Origin: Thermotomaculum hydrothermale
GTDB taxonomy: Bacteria > Acidobacteriota > Holophagae > Thermotomaculales > Thermotomaculaceae
Assembly: GCF_016592575.1 (NCBI RefSeq)
Contig: NZ_AP017470.1
Location: 1,386,501-1,450,500 of the forward strand
Reading direction: 5' to 3'
DNA: 64,000 nt
How positions within the stretch are numbered: the first letter of the stretch is position 1; the number at the start of each line of letters is the position of its first letter. The notes below the pieces were generated by a model. That model saw only the letters and a list, made by a program, of their open reading frames with translations, was not told the DNA's origin and searched no databases. Shown here piece by piece: positions 46,197 to 56,008 of the stretch. The position numbers and the translations under genes were made by a program.

Positions 46197-47348
46197 TTAT
46201 TCAAGATATCCTATTTGAATATTGTTATAGAAATGGTCTCCCATTTTTTCATAGTAAAGTGGTAATCCGTTTGAGTACAACACCCTGTCTTCGTCGCTTA
46301 AAACACCGTATTTGCCCCCCTGCAGGCTTCCTTCAGAGGCGTAAACCCCAATTAACTCTCCGTCCCAGATAATGTATCCTCTTTTTAGGTTTTTAGTTTT
46401 TACAGGATTCCCCTTTTCATCAAGGTAAATGCCTTTCTTTTTATCAAGATGAACCCCTTTGTACAAAACCTTGAAATGCTTTAAAAGGGAAGGAATACTT
46501 CCAATTTCAACATCCTTAAAACCTGCGAGCCGGGCTGCATAGGTAAAGTATCCAGGTGAATCAACTGCAATCCTTAAAACAACAGGGTTTTTGTCTGTAA
46601 ATTTCTTGTAATCTATCCCACCTGTCACATAGGCAAGATTAAATAGAGAGGTTAAATACCCAAAGTAATCCTTTGAAGGCACAAGGGACACCTTGAAAAC
46701 CTCGTCTGAAATTATGTTGCTTTCATCAACATCTTCCTCTCCCTTTGAATACACTTTTTCAATTACATTTGCTATTCCCTCTTTTATTTCAGCCCTTATC
46801 TTAAACCTCATTGTGCCGTAATTCTGCTTTGGATAAATAGACGCAAAATCCCTTACATCAAGTTTATGAGTCCATTGAAGAGGCCATGTTGTCTGCAATT
46901 GATATACATACTTTATGTGAGAGTAATCAAATGGTTCATTCTCATACCTGGCCAGAGTTACAGGCTGAATCTTAAACCAGAATACCCTTACTTCTTTCCA
47001 CTTAAAATTGTCCCACTGCTCTATTCTATCTTCAGGGATAAACTTTCCGTCTATTTTAAGTTTTTTTGAAGGGCAAAAGTAAGTAAGTTTATCCTCTCCC
47101 CACTTTTTTGCAACAATACACGCCTGCAATTCAGGATTTTCATCTTCTTTTATAATCATAAAGTCGTTTGTTGCGTAATCAAGGCTTTTTGTTTTTACAA
47201 CCACATAGGCTTTTACAAACTTAGGTGCGTGTTTTATCCTTAAAATCGGATGAATAAAAATATAGTAAATTCCTCCACCAGCAATAAGAAAAATTAAAAC
47301 AAGCATTAGCCAGTATTCTTTCAAAAAATCAATAATCCTTTTAACCAT
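46197..47348 (-). CDS. Membrane-anchored hypothetical protein
   Basis: I choose ATG 47348 (GAGGAG upstream), overlapping the radical SAM gene by 8 bases, for a 383-residue protein. There is one N-terminal membrane helix (about 14-35, LMLVLIFLIAGGGIYYIFI) and the rest is soluble, so it is probably periplasmic. It is rich in beta-prone and aromatic residues, for example FWFKIQPVTLARYENEPFDY and a C-terminal GKYGVLSDEDRVLYSNGLPL. I do not recognise the family. Its place in a tRNA/translation operon is probably incidental. Confidence 0.7.
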   Translation of the reverse strand: MVKRIIDFLKEYWLMLVLIFLIAGGGIYYIFIHPILRIKHAPKFVKAYVVVKTKSLDYATNDFMIIKEDENPELQACIVAKKWGEDKLTYFCPSKKLKIDGKFIPEDRIEQWDNFKWKEVRVFWFKIQPVTLARYENEPFDYSHIKYVYQLQTTWPLQWTHKLDVRDFASIYPKQNYGTMRFKIRAEIKEGIANVIEKVYSKGEEDVDESNIISDEVFKVSLVPSKDYFGYLTSLFNLAYVTGGIDYKKFTDKNPVVLRIAVDSPGYFTYAARLAGFKDVEIGSIPSLLKHFKVLYKGVHLDKKKGIYLDEKGNPVKTKNLKRGYIIWDGELIGVYASEGSLQGGKYGVLSDEDRVLYSNGLPLYYEKMGDHFYNNIQIGYLE

Positions 47349-48351
47349 ATATATTCTCCTCAAAAATTCTTATTAATCTCCCATTAACAAAAACACTTTC
47401 CCTTTCAATTTTATTATCGGATTTTAACGCTATTTTTTCAATTAAATCCCTGTTTGAGCCCCTGTATCCGTAAAAAAAGGATGTATCAGCTTCAGAGATA
47501 GTTACTTCTTTTACTCCCTTTTCAATTAAATTTAAAAGAAAATCTCTGTAAATCTTTGAATAAACAAGGTGTTTTAAAGATTGATGATAACAACCTGAAA
47601 GAACGCTATTGTCTTTATTTAAACTATCAGTTGGCTGCAAGCCTAATTTTATAACCTCAACATTATTCTTCTTTAACAAATACACTCCCCTGCTTAAAGT
47701 ATCAAGTGTTTCATCACAATCAGGGGCTACAAAGCCCTCTTCTGCAAGTTTTGTATCTTTTAAAACAACAAGGGGATGAATTCTTGCATAATCAACTTTA
47801 AGTTTAATAGTTTCTTTAACATCATTTAAAAATATCTCATCTGTTTGAAAAGGTAAACCAATCATCAAATGAATTGAGGTTTTAAAACCGTAATCCTTTG
47901 AAATCTTTACCGCTTTTTTAGCAATCTCTCCATTGTGTCCCCTGTTTACAGCCTTTAAAACATTCAGGTTAAAACTCTGAACCCCAAACTCAACTGTTGT
48001 AACACCGTAAAATTTAAATATTTCAGCAATTTCAATATTGAAAAAATCAGGCCTTGTTGAAACCCTTATTCCGTCAATTAAACTGTTTTCAATGTACGGC
48101 TTAACTGTTTTCAGATAATCCTCTATCTCTTCAAGTTTTCCATAGGTAAAAGTGCCACCAAAAAAAGCCACCTCTTTAAATGAATCTGGATACCTGTTTT
48201 TTAAAGTAATTAACGATTTTTCTATTATATTTTCAATATCTCTCTTTGACTTAATCAAAACATCCCCGTTTGCAACCTTTACATTGCAAAATTTACACCT
48301 AAAAGGGCACTGATTTTCAGGGAGAAAAACAGGGATAATTTTAATCTTCAT
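47341..48351 (-). CDS. Radical SAM protein (Elp3/YtqA-like)
   Basis: This 336-residue protein has the 4Fe-4S motif CPFRCKFC (Cys-x3-Cys-x2-Cys) near residue 16. Radical SAM barrel landmarks are FFGGTFTYG (SAM-binding GGT-like, about 64-72), GIRVSTRPDF (about 93-102), VEFGVQSFN (about 118-126) and HLMIGLPFQT (about 159-168). It overlaps rnc by 11 bases. This arrangement resembles the Elp3-related radical SAM group, some of which act on tRNA or porphyrins. It lacks the GNAT domain of Elp3. Exact reaction unknown. Confidence 0.85.
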   Translation of the reverse strand: MKIKIIPVFLPENQCPFRCKFCNVKVANGDVLIKSKRDIENIIEKSLITLKNRYPDSFKEVAFFGGTFTYGKLEEIEDYLKTVKPYIENSLIDGIRVSTRPDFFNIEIAEIFKFYGVTTVEFGVQSFNLNVLKAVNRGHNGEIAKKAVKISKDYGFKTSIHLMIGLPFQTDEIFLNDVKETIKLKVDYARIHPLVVLKDTKLAEEGFVAPDCDETLDTLSRGVYLLKKNNVEVIKLGLQPTDSLNKDNSVLSGCYHQSLKHLVYSKIYRDFLLNLIEKGVKEVTISEADTSFFYGYRGSNRDLIEKIALKSDNKIERESVFVNGRLIRIFEENIYG

Positions 48352-49057
48352 CAAGCAATTCGTTTAAATCTTTATTCTCAAGCTTTTTCAAAACCTTTTT
48401 TGCGCAATTCTGGTGGGCTATTTTTTTGCTTTTACCCTCCCCAGTTGCAACAACCTTACCTTTAATTTTAACCTCGGCAATAAATGATGTGTCGTGAACA
48501 GGCCCCCTTGTTGCAATTATATTGTATTCAGGAAGGCCAAGCCCCTCACCCTGCAGGATTTCCTGCAATTTTGATTTATAGTCAAAGATTACCTTTTCAG
48601 GTTCTCTCACAAGAAAACCTGTTTTTTCGTATATGTCAAGAACCCATTGTTTTGCAGTTTGCAAATCTGAATCAAGGTAAATTGCACCAACAAGGGCTTC
48701 AAAGAGGTTTTCCTTTATTTTAGGGTTGTTCCTTATCTGCCTGTCTGCATCTGCCACAAGAAGAAAATCGGGGATTTCAAGAAAATCTGTAATTGTTGAC
48801 AGAGTCTCCCAGTGCACCATATAAGCCTTTGCATTTGTTAAAACCCCTTCAGGTTGCTCTGGAAAGTTTTTAAAAAGGTATTCACCTATAATCAACCCTA
48901 AAACACTATCCCCTAAAAACTCAAGCCTTTCGTTGTTATATTTAAGGTTTTTTAAATAGGCGTATGAAGCGTGAGTAAAAGCCTCTTTTAAAAGCTTTTT
49001 ATTTTGAAAAGAATAAGAAATCTTTTTTTCAATTCTTTTGTAGCTAAAATTTGCCAT
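48341..49057 (-). CDS. rnc: Ribonuclease III
   Basis: Starting at ATG 49057, which overlaps the gatA stop by 14 bases, the protein has the standard 238 residues. The frame is open further upstream over gatA, but without homology. The catalytic signature NERLEFLGDSVLG (about 42-54) and the second acidic site LFEALVGAIYLDSD (about 115-128) are present. A double-stranded RNA-binding domain fills about 157-230, ending KKIAHQNCAKKVLKKL. It cuts structured RNA during rRNA processing. Confidence 0.96.
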   Translation of the reverse strand: MANFSYKRIEKKISYSFQNKKLLKEAFTHASYAYLKNLKYNNERLEFLGDSVLGLIIGEYLFKNFPEQPEGVLTNAKAYMVHWETLSTITDFLEIPDFLLVADADRQIRNNPKIKENLFEALVGAIYLDSDLQTAKQWVLDIYEKTGFLVREPEKVIFDYKSKLQEILQGEGLGLPEYNIIATRGPVHDTSFIAEVKIKGKVVATGEGKSKKIAHQNCAKKVLKKLENKDLNELLDED

Positions 49058-50483
49058 ATCCCGCCTTCTCGTAAAATTTGTAAAAGTCCTCAACTGTGTA
49101 TGCAACATCAAGCATTGTTTTTTCGTCAAACCACTTTGAAATAAACTGCATTCCAACAGGCAATCCTTCCTTTGAAAAATCAACAGGAAGGGTTATTGCA
49201 GGAAGCCCGGCAAGGTTAACCGGTACAGTAAAAATATCAGAAAGGTACATTTCAAGAGGGTTATCCAATTTTTCACCTAACTTAAAGGCTGTTGTAGGGG
49301 TTGCCGGAGTAAATATTATATCCACATTGCTAAATGCCTTTTCAAAGTCTTTTGCAATAAGCTTTCTTACAGCAAGTGCCCTTAAATAGTAAGCATCATA
49401 ATAGCCTGATGAAAGAGCAAAAGTACCTAAAAGTATCCTTCTCTTTGCCTCTTCCCCAAAGCCTTCGCTTCTGGTTTTTAAGTACATATCCTTAACATTG
49501 TCAGAGTGTACTCTGTTACCATACCTTACACCGTCAAATCTGGCAAGGTTGCTTGATGCTTCGCTTGTAGCAACAATGTAGTAAGCAGCAATTGAATATT
49601 TAATATGAGGCATATCAAGCTTAACAATCTCTGCACCGCTTGCTTTTAAATATTCAAGCACTCTATAATAAATCTCTTTTACATCTTCCTGCTCTATCTT
49701 TTCTGCGTATTCCTCTATTACACCAACCTTTAAGCCCTTTAAATCCCTTAACTCAGGCTTGAAGTTTGCAAGCTTATCAACACTTGTTGAGTCATTTTTA
49801 TCAAAGCCTGAAATTGCCTCAAGCAAAAGCCCAGCACCACAAACATCGTAAGAGAATGGGCCTATCTGGTCTAACGATGAGCCAAATGCAACAAGCCCAT
49901 ACCTTGAAACCCTTCCATAGGTTGGTTTAACACCAACAACACCGCAAAAGGCAGCAGGCTGCCTGATTGAACCCCCTGTATCAGAACCCAAGGCAAAGGG
50001 AACAATATCTGCAGCAACAGAAACAGCTGAACCGCCTGAAGAACCTCCAGGCACCCTCTCTTTATCGTAAGGATTCTTTACAGGTCCAAAGGCTGATGTC
50101 TCATTTGTTGAACCAAAGGCAAACTCATCCATATTTGCCTTACCAATTATAACCGCCCCGTTTTCAATCAATTTCTCAACAACAGTTGCATTGTAAGGGG
50201 AAACATAACCCTTTAGAATTTTAGAAGCACAGGTTGTTGCATACCCTTTAACATTTATATTGTCTTTGACTGCAACAGGAAGGCCAAAGAGTTTTAACTC
50301 TTCTCCCTTTTTAACTTTTTCATCAAGTTTGTGAGCAGTCTCAAGCGCAAAATCCTCTGTTAAGGTAATAAATACATTTAACTCTGATTTTTCTTTAGCC
50401 TTTTCTATAGCCTTTTTTGTTATATCAACTATTGACAATTCACCGTTTTCGATTTTGTATTTTAATTGTCTAACAACACTCAT
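49044..50483 (-). CDS. gatA: Aspartyl/glutamyl-tRNA amidotransferase subunit A
   Basis: This 479-residue amidase-signature enzyme has its Ser-cisSer-Lys triad: Lys73 in AVKDNI, Ser148 in PGGSSGGSAV and Ser172 in DTGGSIRQPA. It releases ammonia from glutamine for GatB, which amidates Glu-tRNA(Gln) and/or Asp-tRNA(Asn). It lies 13 bases after gatC. gatB is not in the window and must be elsewhere, as in many bacteria. Confidence 0.97.
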   Translation of the reverse strand: MSVVRQLKYKIENGELSIVDITKKAIEKAKEKSELNVFITLTEDFALETAHKLDEKVKKGEELKLFGLPVAVKDNINVKGYATTCASKILKGYVSPYNATVVEKLIENGAVIIGKANMDEFAFGSTNETSAFGPVKNPYDKERVPGGSSGGSAVSVAADIVPFALGSDTGGSIRQPAAFCGVVGVKPTYGRVSRYGLVAFGSSLDQIGPFSYDVCGAGLLLEAISGFDKNDSTSVDKLANFKPELRDLKGLKVGVIEEYAEKIEQEDVKEIYYRVLEYLKASGAEIVKLDMPHIKYSIAAYYIVATSEASSNLARFDGVRYGNRVHSDNVKDMYLKTRSEGFGEEAKRRILLGTFALSSGYYDAYYLRALAVRKLIAKDFEKAFSNVDIIFTPATPTTAFKLGEKLDNPLEMYLSDIFTVPVNLAGLPAITLPVDFSKEGLPVGMQFISKWFDEKTMLDVAYTVEDFYKFYEKAGYGKF

Positions 50484-50496
50484 AACACATACTCCC

Positions 50497-50784
50497 TTAA
50501 ATTACTGGAGGAACTTTAACAAAGATGTCCTCAACCTCTGGTGCAAGCTCTAAAACAGTTTTTCTGTCAAACGATTTTCCTGGATTATCTTCCCTTAACA
50601 TAACCTTTCCTTCGTGAATGCTTTTCAGGCTATCTTTAACCTCTTTAATATCAACCTCGTTTAACTGCTCAATATATTCAAGAATCTCCCCCATTTGCTT
50701 TAAAAACTTTTCCACATCTTTTTCATTAATTTCAATATGGGCTAACTTTGCAATGTGTAAAACGGTTTCTCTGTCAATAGCCAT
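50497..50784 (-). CDS. gatC: Aspartyl/glutamyl-tRNA amidotransferase subunit C
   Basis: The ATG at 50784 follows GGAGGAG and gives 95 residues. It has the family features: N-terminal VLHIAKLAHIEINEKDVEKF, a central LNEVDIKEV and a C-terminal PEVEDIFVKVPPVI that wraps around GatA. It is the first gene of the operon that runs to queA. Confidence 0.95.
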   Translation of the reverse strand: MAIDRETVLHIAKLAHIEINEKDVEKFLKQMGEILEYIEQLNEVDIKEVKDSLKSIHEGKVMLREDNPGKSFDRKTVLELAPEVEDIFVKVPPVI

Positions 50785-50812
50785 AACTCCTCCAAAAAAG
50801 TTTTTCCGCATT

Positions 50813-50818
50813 ATTATA
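50813..50818 (-). promoter_or_regulatory. -10 element upstream of gatC
   Basis: A perfect TATAAT on the minus strand lies about 29 bases before the gatC ATG. No convincing -35 box was found at the usual spacing, so only the -10 is annotated. Confidence 0.4.
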
Positions 50819-50847
50819 CACTAATGAAAAGTTTTTATGCTGAAAAA

Positions 50848-51582
50848 CTATAAACCAAGCCTATGCTCTAAAGTCTCCGCAGCTTCTGTAGCCTTCATTT
50901 TTAAGAAAACATCAGCATAGGGAGTAACCTTTGAAACATCAGGATTTATCTCAATAACAAACATCCCCCTGTTTTTAGCCTCAATAGGGATTAACCCGGC
51001 TGGATACACCTCTCCTGTTGTTCCTATTACAATTAGCAAATCCCCTTTTTCAAGCAACTCCTCAGTTTTTCGTATTGCCTCAACTGGAATTCCCTCCCCA
51101 AAAAATATAAAATCAGGCTTTAATACTCCCTTGCATTTTTCACATAATGGGGGAATTTTTTCTATTCTTTCAGGGGTAAAGTTATATTTTTCTCCACATT
51201 TTGTACAAACAAGATACTTGGAGTTTCCGTGGTATTCAACCACATTGGTTGAACCTGCCTCCTGGTGAAGGTTGTCAATATTTTGAGTTATAACACCTAT
51301 AAGCTTCCCTATTTTTTCAAGTTTTGCAAGAAAGTAATGGGCTTTGTTTGGTTTTGCTTTACCAAAATATTCGTAAAAAATATCTTTAATCAATCTCCAG
51401 CTTTCTTCAGGGTTGGAGTAAAAAAAAGATAACTCAAGAAAAGAAGGGTCAAATTTAGACCAAAGGCCATTTTCTCCTCTAAAAGGAGGGATGCCACTCT
51501 CAACAGAAATCCCTGCACCGGTAAAAGCCACAATATTTTTGGAGTTTTTTATCAATTCTGTCGCTTTAATTATTGCATCCAT
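50848..51582 (-). CDS. cobB: SIR2-family NAD-dependent protein deacylase
   Basis: This 244-residue sirtuin has the NAD motifs FTGAGISVESGIPPFRG (about 20-36) and TQNIDNLHQEAGS (about 99-111), the catalytic His118 in EYHGN, and a zinc site of Cys126, Cys129, Cys147 and Cys150. FIFFGEGIP and GTTGEVYPAG line the substrate/NAD pocket. It removes acetyl or longer acyl groups from lysine. It starts 2 bases after the phosphatase gene, with GGAGT between them, so the two are co-transcribed. Confidence 0.95.
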   Translation of the reverse strand: MDAIIKATELIKNSKNIVAFTGAGISVESGIPPFRGENGLWSKFDPSFLELSFFYSNPEESWRLIKDIFYEYFGKAKPNKAHYFLAKLEKIGKLIGVITQNIDNLHQEAGSTNVVEYHGNSKYLVCTKCGEKYNFTPERIEKIPPLCEKCKGVLKPDFIFFGEGIPVEAIRKTEELLEKGDLLIVIGTTGEVYPAGLIPIEAKNRGMFVIEINPDVSKVTPYADVFLKMKATEAAETLEHRLGL

Positions 51583-51584
51583 TT

Positions 51585-52694
51585 TTACTCCTTTATGTCA
51601 ATCACTGAAATTGTTAAATCGTCTTCATTTTTCAAACTTTGAGGCAAATCATTTACAAGATTTAAATCAGAAACAATGTTTTTCAAACACTCTGAAGCGG
51701 GATAATTCCAGTACCTGTACACTAAATCCCTGATTTCTTCAAGAACTTCTCTAAAATTCCTCTCTCTGTACGCCGGGATTGTTAAAAGACCATCAGTGAA
51801 AAAAACAAACCTATCCCCTTTTCTCAAGTTTATAGTCTCCTCTTTATACGCTTTATCAAATGGAATTTTAAGCCCAACAGGAAACTGGGATTTAACAGGG
51901 TAAACAATTTCATTGTTATAGATAAATGGCAAATGACCTGCATTTATATAATGCATTTTTCTTTCAGTCAAATCAATTCTGCAAAAAACACCGCTTACAT
52001 AGTTTGATATATTTTTCAAATTCATCAGATAGGAATCAAGGAATTCAATAAACTTAACAAACTTCTTTCCCTGCCCCGCAATTTTTTTAGAGTGAAAAAG
52101 AGTTCTTACAATAGCCATAACCATTGCTGACGGAGAAAAGTGTCCTGAAATATCGGCCATAATAGCAACAAGCCTTTTATCAGATAATTTAATAACATCA
52201 AAGTAATCTCCTCCTATCATTCCATAGGGAAGGTAAAAATAAGCATATTCAAGGCATCCAAAATCTTTGCTTTCTTCAGGCAAAAGGCTTTCCTGAATGT
52301 TTTTAAGATTTGTCTCCATGTAATTTATAAGCCTTGTTGCTTCTGCCTCTTTAGTAATATCTTTAAACAAAACAATCTTATAATCTTTGTAAACATGGAT
52401 AAACAACTCTGCCACAAAAACATTGCCTGTCTTTTTATTTTCAAGGGTTATGGTGTAAGTATCTATTTCCTTGCCCTTCTCAATCCTCTCCTTAACCCTC
52501 CGGTCAACCATTTTCTTTTCTGCAATAGAGTAGATAAATTCGTTTGCATTCTTTCCCTTTATGTCCTCTCCCATTAACGCCCTGGCAAACCTGTTGGCAA
52601 GCAATATTGTATCTTCAAGGTCTGTAACAAAGAGAGGCATTGGCAATTCTTCAATAATTTTTTTAAAAAAATCTATACTAAAATCATTTTTCAT
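51585..52694 (-). CDS. PAS-domain SpoIIE/RsbU-type serine phosphatase
   Basis: The protein has 369 residues. A PAS domain (about 10-115, with FVTDLEDTILLANRFARALMG) is followed by a PP2C-like SpoIIE catalytic domain (about 145-365). Metal-binding motifs are GGDYFDV, MADISGHF with the invariant Asp-Gly/Ser step, and FVFFTDGLL. Such enzymes usually dephosphorylate an anti-sigma factor antagonist in partner-switching pathways. No STAS or RsbW-like partner gene is present in this window. Confidence 0.92.
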   Translation of the reverse strand: MKNDFSIDFFKKIIEELPMPLFVTDLEDTILLANRFARALMGEDIKGKNANEFIYSIAEKKMVDRRVKERIEKGKEIDTYTITLENKKTGNVFVAELFIHVYKDYKIVLFKDITKEAEATRLINYMETNLKNIQESLLPEESKDFGCLEYAYFYLPYGMIGGDYFDVIKLSDKRLVAIMADISGHFSPSAMVMAIVRTLFHSKKIAGQGKKFVKFIEFLDSYLMNLKNISNYVSGVFCRIDLTERKMHYINAGHLPFIYNNEIVYPVKSQFPVGLKIPFDKAYKEETINLRKGDRFVFFTDGLLTIPAYRERNFREVLEEIRDLVYRYWNYPASECLKNIVSDLNLVNDLPQSLKNEDDLTISVIDIKE

Positions 52695-52779
52695 AGCGTT
52701 TATAGAATTATTCTTTTTTTGTAAAAAATCAAGTTTTTTTTATTTTTAAACAGTTTTTTGATAACATTATATTGAAGTT

Positions 52780-55002
52780 ATGGCAAAGAATGAAGAAAAT
52801 TTTAACATGACAAAAATTCTTGATGATATAGTTGCTTTTGTATTGATTTTTATTGCGTGCATTGTATTTTTAAGCCTGATATCATTTTCTCCGTCAGACC
52901 CAAGCTTATTTACCTCAGACACTGTGTCAAAATTGTATTCAAATAACCTTATAGGAACATTTGGCGCAAATCTAAGTGCAATACTAATCAATATGTTTGG
53001 ATATGCATCCTATCTTATTGTCCTCTTTTTCCTTGCCCTTTCATACCTGATATTCAAACACGGGCTTAACCCTGTGAAAATATTTTCTTTTTTAGGGGTA
53101 TTTATAATTGAATTAATCTCTTTTGCAACCGTTTTGTCCCTCTTTCTTTCAGACATCTTATTTATAGACACAAAATTTACCGGAAAAGAATATACAAGCG
53201 CAGGAGGAATTATAGGAAACAAGCTTCAGGGGATACTCCTTCCTGAATTTAACTTTTGGGGCACTTTGATTTTAATATTAGCCTTAATCGTTATTACTCT
53301 CATAATATCATTAAAGTTAAACCTTTATTCCTTTTACTCCATTCTGTTTGTAGTAAGTAAAAAAATGGTGGAGAGTATAATAACAACTTTAAAAAATTTC
53401 ATTGAAAAAAGAAGAAAAGAAATAACAATTAAAAAAATCAAAACAAGAAATGCTCCACCTAAAAAACCAAAACCAAAACCTAAACCTGAAAAGAAGGTAA
53501 AAGAAAAAAGAGCAGACAAAAAACAACCTGCAATGAAATTTGAAAAAAGCGATGAGTACAATCCACCCTGGCAAGAGATTTTCGCAGACCCTGATGAAGA
53601 ATCCTTTGTTGATAGAAAAGAACTGGAATTAAAGGGGCAAACGCTGATAAAAAGGCTTAAAGAGTTTAAGGTAAACTGTCAGATTGCAGACATACACCCG
53701 GGTCCTATTGTTACCACCTATGAGATTAAACTTGAGCCAGGCATTAAATTTTCAACAATTCAAAATTTAAGCAATGATTTAAGCATTGCTTTAGCAGCAA
53801 AATCAATCAGGGTTGAAAGAACCTACGGCAAACCTACAATCTCAATTGAAGTGCCAAACAAAAGGAGAAAATTAATTGTATTAAAAGAAATAATCTCAAG
53901 CGAAAAATTCTGGAATTCAAAAGAGCCATTAACCCTTGCATTAGGGCTGAATGTTACAGGAGAGCCTTTTTTCTCAAACCTGAATTCAATGCCTCATTTA
54001 CTTATAGGCGGGCAAACAGGTTCGGGAAAGAGTGTTGGGCTTAATGCAATGATATGCTCACTTCTTGTTAAAAATCCCCCTGAAATGCTTAAAATGATTA
54101 TGGTTGACCCTAAAATGGTGGAATTGGGGGTATACTCAAACATCCCCCATCTTTTAACAGATGTAATTATTGACTCCAAGGAAGCGGCAAGTGCTTTGTC
54201 CTGGGCTGTCTCTGAGATGGAAAGGAGATACCTTATTTTAAAAGATTTGAGGGTTAGAAACCTCTCATCGTACAACTCTATGAGAAAAAAACTAAAAGGC
54301 GGGGAAGAGTTAGAACCCCTTCCTTACATAGTCGTAGTAATAGACGAACTTGCAGACTTGATGTTTGTGGCAAGGGCAAAAGTGGAAGAATCAATAGCAA
54401 GGCTTGCGCAAAAGGCAAGGGCTGTAGGCATTCACCTTATCCTTGCAACCCAGAGGCCTTCAAGGGATATTGTAACAGGGGTAATTTCATCAAATATGCC
54501 ATCAAGGATATGCTTTAAGGTAACCCAGGCAATTGATTCAAGGGTTGTTCTTGACAGAAGCGGGGCAGAACAGCTTTTAGGAAAAGGAGACATGCTCTTC
54601 CAGCCACCTGGCACAAGTGAAGTAATCAGGCTTCACGCACCATTTGTCTCTGAAGGTGAGGTTGAAAACCTTGTATCCTATCTAAAATCCTACGGAAAAC
54701 CTGAGTATATGGACAAAATCAAAAACTTTGAAGAAGCAAAAGAAGAAATTGAAATAGGTTTTGGTGATTCAAAGATTAAATTAAGCTCAAACAACCCGGA
54801 ATACATTCAGGCTGTTAAACTTGTAATATCAACAGGGCAGGCCTCAATATCCTATTTGCAGAGAAAAATGTCAATTGGCTTTAACAAAGCAGCAAGGTAC
54901 ATTGAAATGATGGAATCAGACGGGATTGTCGGCCCCAAACCTCATCAGGGCGGAAAAGTTAGAGAGGTTTTAGTCGGCCCTGAATTTTTAGATAATTTAT
55001 AG
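52780..55002 (+). CDS. ftsK: FtsK/SpoIIIE DNA translocase
   Basis: This 740-residue protein has four N-terminal membrane helices (about 10-200), a basic Lys/Pro-rich linker (about 205-255), then the alpha/beta motor. Walker A is GGQTGSGKSVGLN near residue 408 and Walker B is VVVIDELADLM near 515. The FtsK-specific LILATQRPSRDIVTG and the C-terminal gamma winged helix (about 675-740) are present. It pumps DNA at the division septum and helps resolve chromosome dimers. The linker is short compared with E. coli FtsK. There is no clear ribosome site and TATATT ends 6 bases before the ATG, so it may be leaderless. Confidence 0.96.
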   Translation: MAKNEENFNMTKILDDIVAFVLIFIACIVFLSLISFSPSDPSLFTSDTVSKLYSNNLIGTFGANLSAILINMFGYASYLIVLFFLALSYLIFKHGLNPVKIFSFLGVFIIELISFATVLSLFLSDILFIDTKFTGKEYTSAGGIIGNKLQGILLPEFNFWGTLILILALIVITLIISLKLNLYSFYSILFVVSKKMVESIITTLKNFIEKRRKEITIKKIKTRNAPPKKPKPKPKPEKKVKEKRADKKQPAMKFEKSDEYNPPWQEIFADPDEESFVDRKELELKGQTLIKRLKEFKVNCQIADIHPGPIVTTYEIKLEPGIKFSTIQNLSNDLSIALAAKSIRVERTYGKPTISIEVPNKRRKLIVLKEIISSEKFWNSKEPLTLALGLNVTGEPFFSNLNSMPHLLIGGQTGSGKSVGLNAMICSLLVKNPPEMLKMIMVDPKMVELGVYSNIPHLLTDVIIDSKEAASALSWAVSEMERRYLILKDLRVRNLSSYNSMRKKLKGGEELEPLPYIVVVIDELADLMFVARAKVEESIARLAQKARAVGIHLILATQRPSRDIVTGVISSNMPSRICFKVTQAIDSRVVLDRSGAEQLLGKGDMLFQPPGTSEVIRLHAPFVSEGEVENLVSYLKSYGKPEYMDKIKNFEEAKEEIEIGFGDSKIKLSSNNPEYIQAVKLVISTGQASISYLQRKMSIGFNKAARYIEMMESDGIVGPKPHQGGKVREVLVGPEFLDNL

Positions 55003-55012
55003 GGAGAATAAT

Positions 55013-55273
55013 ATGCTTAAGCTTTTAATATTTTTCGGGTTTTTATTCGGAATATTTTACTTTTTTTATTACAAAATAAGGAAATTTTTTATGGATATTC
55101 TATACCCTGAGCAAAAAGCAGAAGAAACAAAAAACCAGAGAGAAAGCGTCAAAAACAAAGGGGAAATGGTAAAATGCCCTGTGTGCAACACATATTTTCC
55201 TGAAAACACTGGAATTAAAAAAAACGGCAAGCTTTACTGCTCTGTGGAATGCCTGGAAAAGGATAATCAATGA
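55013..55273 (+). CDS. Small membrane protein with zinc-finger tail (PP0621-like)
   Basis: The 86-residue product has one N-terminal hydrophobic helix (about 1-20), a charged linker and a C-terminal CPVCNTYFP...YCSVECL knuckle that probably binds Zn2+. This layout is like small PP0621-type proteins of unknown function. GGGAG precedes the ATG. Its stop overlaps the aldolase start by 4 bases (ATGA). Confidence 0.78.
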   Translation: MLKLLIFFGFLFGIFYFFYYKIRKFFMDILYPEQKAEETKNQRESVKNKGEMVKCPVCNTYFPENTGIKKNGKLYCSVECLEKDNQ

Positions 55274-56004
55274 AGATAAAAGAGCAAATTGTTGAAATAG
55301 GCAAAAGGCTTTACAACAAAAACCTGATATCAGGCTACGAGGGAAACATCTCTGTCAGAGAGGGGGACAAAATATACATTACTCCATCAGGGCTGTGCAA
55401 AGGGTTTTTATCTGTTGATGACATAATTGTTATTGACCTGGAAGGAAACCTAATTGAAGGAAACAAAAAACCCTCATCTGAAACAAAAATGCACTTAAAG
55501 ATATATAAATCAAGGGAAGATGTAAAAGGCGTTGTTCACGCACACCCGCCTGTTGCCACAGGTTTTGCCTGTGCAGGTTACGGCCTTGAGCAAAGCCTTA
55601 CAGCAGAAACTGTTTTAATGTTTGGAACAATCCCCCTTGCCCCATACGGCACACCCTCAACAGACAAATTACCTGAGGCACTGAACAACTATTTAGAGTA
55701 CAATGCTATACTTCTTGCAAACCACGGGGCAGTAACCTTTGCTGAAAATGTTGAAAAAGCCTATTTTCTTATGGAACAGGTTGAACATTATGCTAAAATT
55801 ACCCTTGTAGCAAATATCCTGGGTAGTCCAAAAACATTGCCCTGTGAAGAAGTGGACACACTTATGGAATTGAGAAAAAAAATGGGCATTGAAACCGGGT
55901 TACCAAAGTTTTGCAGGGTTAACGATGATGTTAAGTATTACAGATTTTCAAGGGATGAACTGGTAAACCTTATTAAAGGTATTATAGAGGAATTAGGAGG
56001 ATAA
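55270..56004 (+). CDS. Class II aldolase (fuculose-phosphate aldolase-like), possible microcompartment cargo
   Basis: This 244-residue enzyme has the zinc ligands of the AraD/FucA family, His90 and His92 in VVHAHPP and His152 in LANHGAV, and the catalytic Glu71 in [16 protein letters not shown] is the phosphate-binding loop. It probably cleaves a sugar-1-phosphate such as L-fuculose 1-phosphate to DHAP and an aldehyde. The C-terminus carries an extra amphipathic helix (about 227-242, [14 protein letters not shown]) after a linker, which resembles encapsulation peptides. The BMC shell gene follows after 4 bases, suggesting a shared compartment role. Substrate not proven. Confidence 0.88.
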   Translation: MKIKEQIVEIGKRLYNKNLISGYEGNISVREGDKIYITPSGLCKGFLSVDDIIVIDLEGNLIEGNKKPSSETKMHLKIYKSREDVKGVVHAHPPVATGFACAGYGLEQSLTAETVLMFGTIPLAPYGTPSTDKLPEALNNYLEYNAILLANHGAVTFAENVEKAYFLMEQVEHYAKITLVANILGSPKTLPCEEVDTLMELRKKMGIETGLPKFCRVNDDVKYYRFSRDELVNLIKGIIEELGG

Positions 56005-56008
56005 CCTT

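Noticed and set aside
47341-48351. Complete Elp3 tRNA-modifying enzyme
   Set aside because: The radical SAM half is similar, but the C-terminal acetyltransferase domain of Elp3 is absent and the length is only 336 residues.
45145-50784. gatB expected beside gatA and gatC
   Set aside because: No GatB motif is present in any frame here; rnc follows gatA directly. The gene must be elsewhere.
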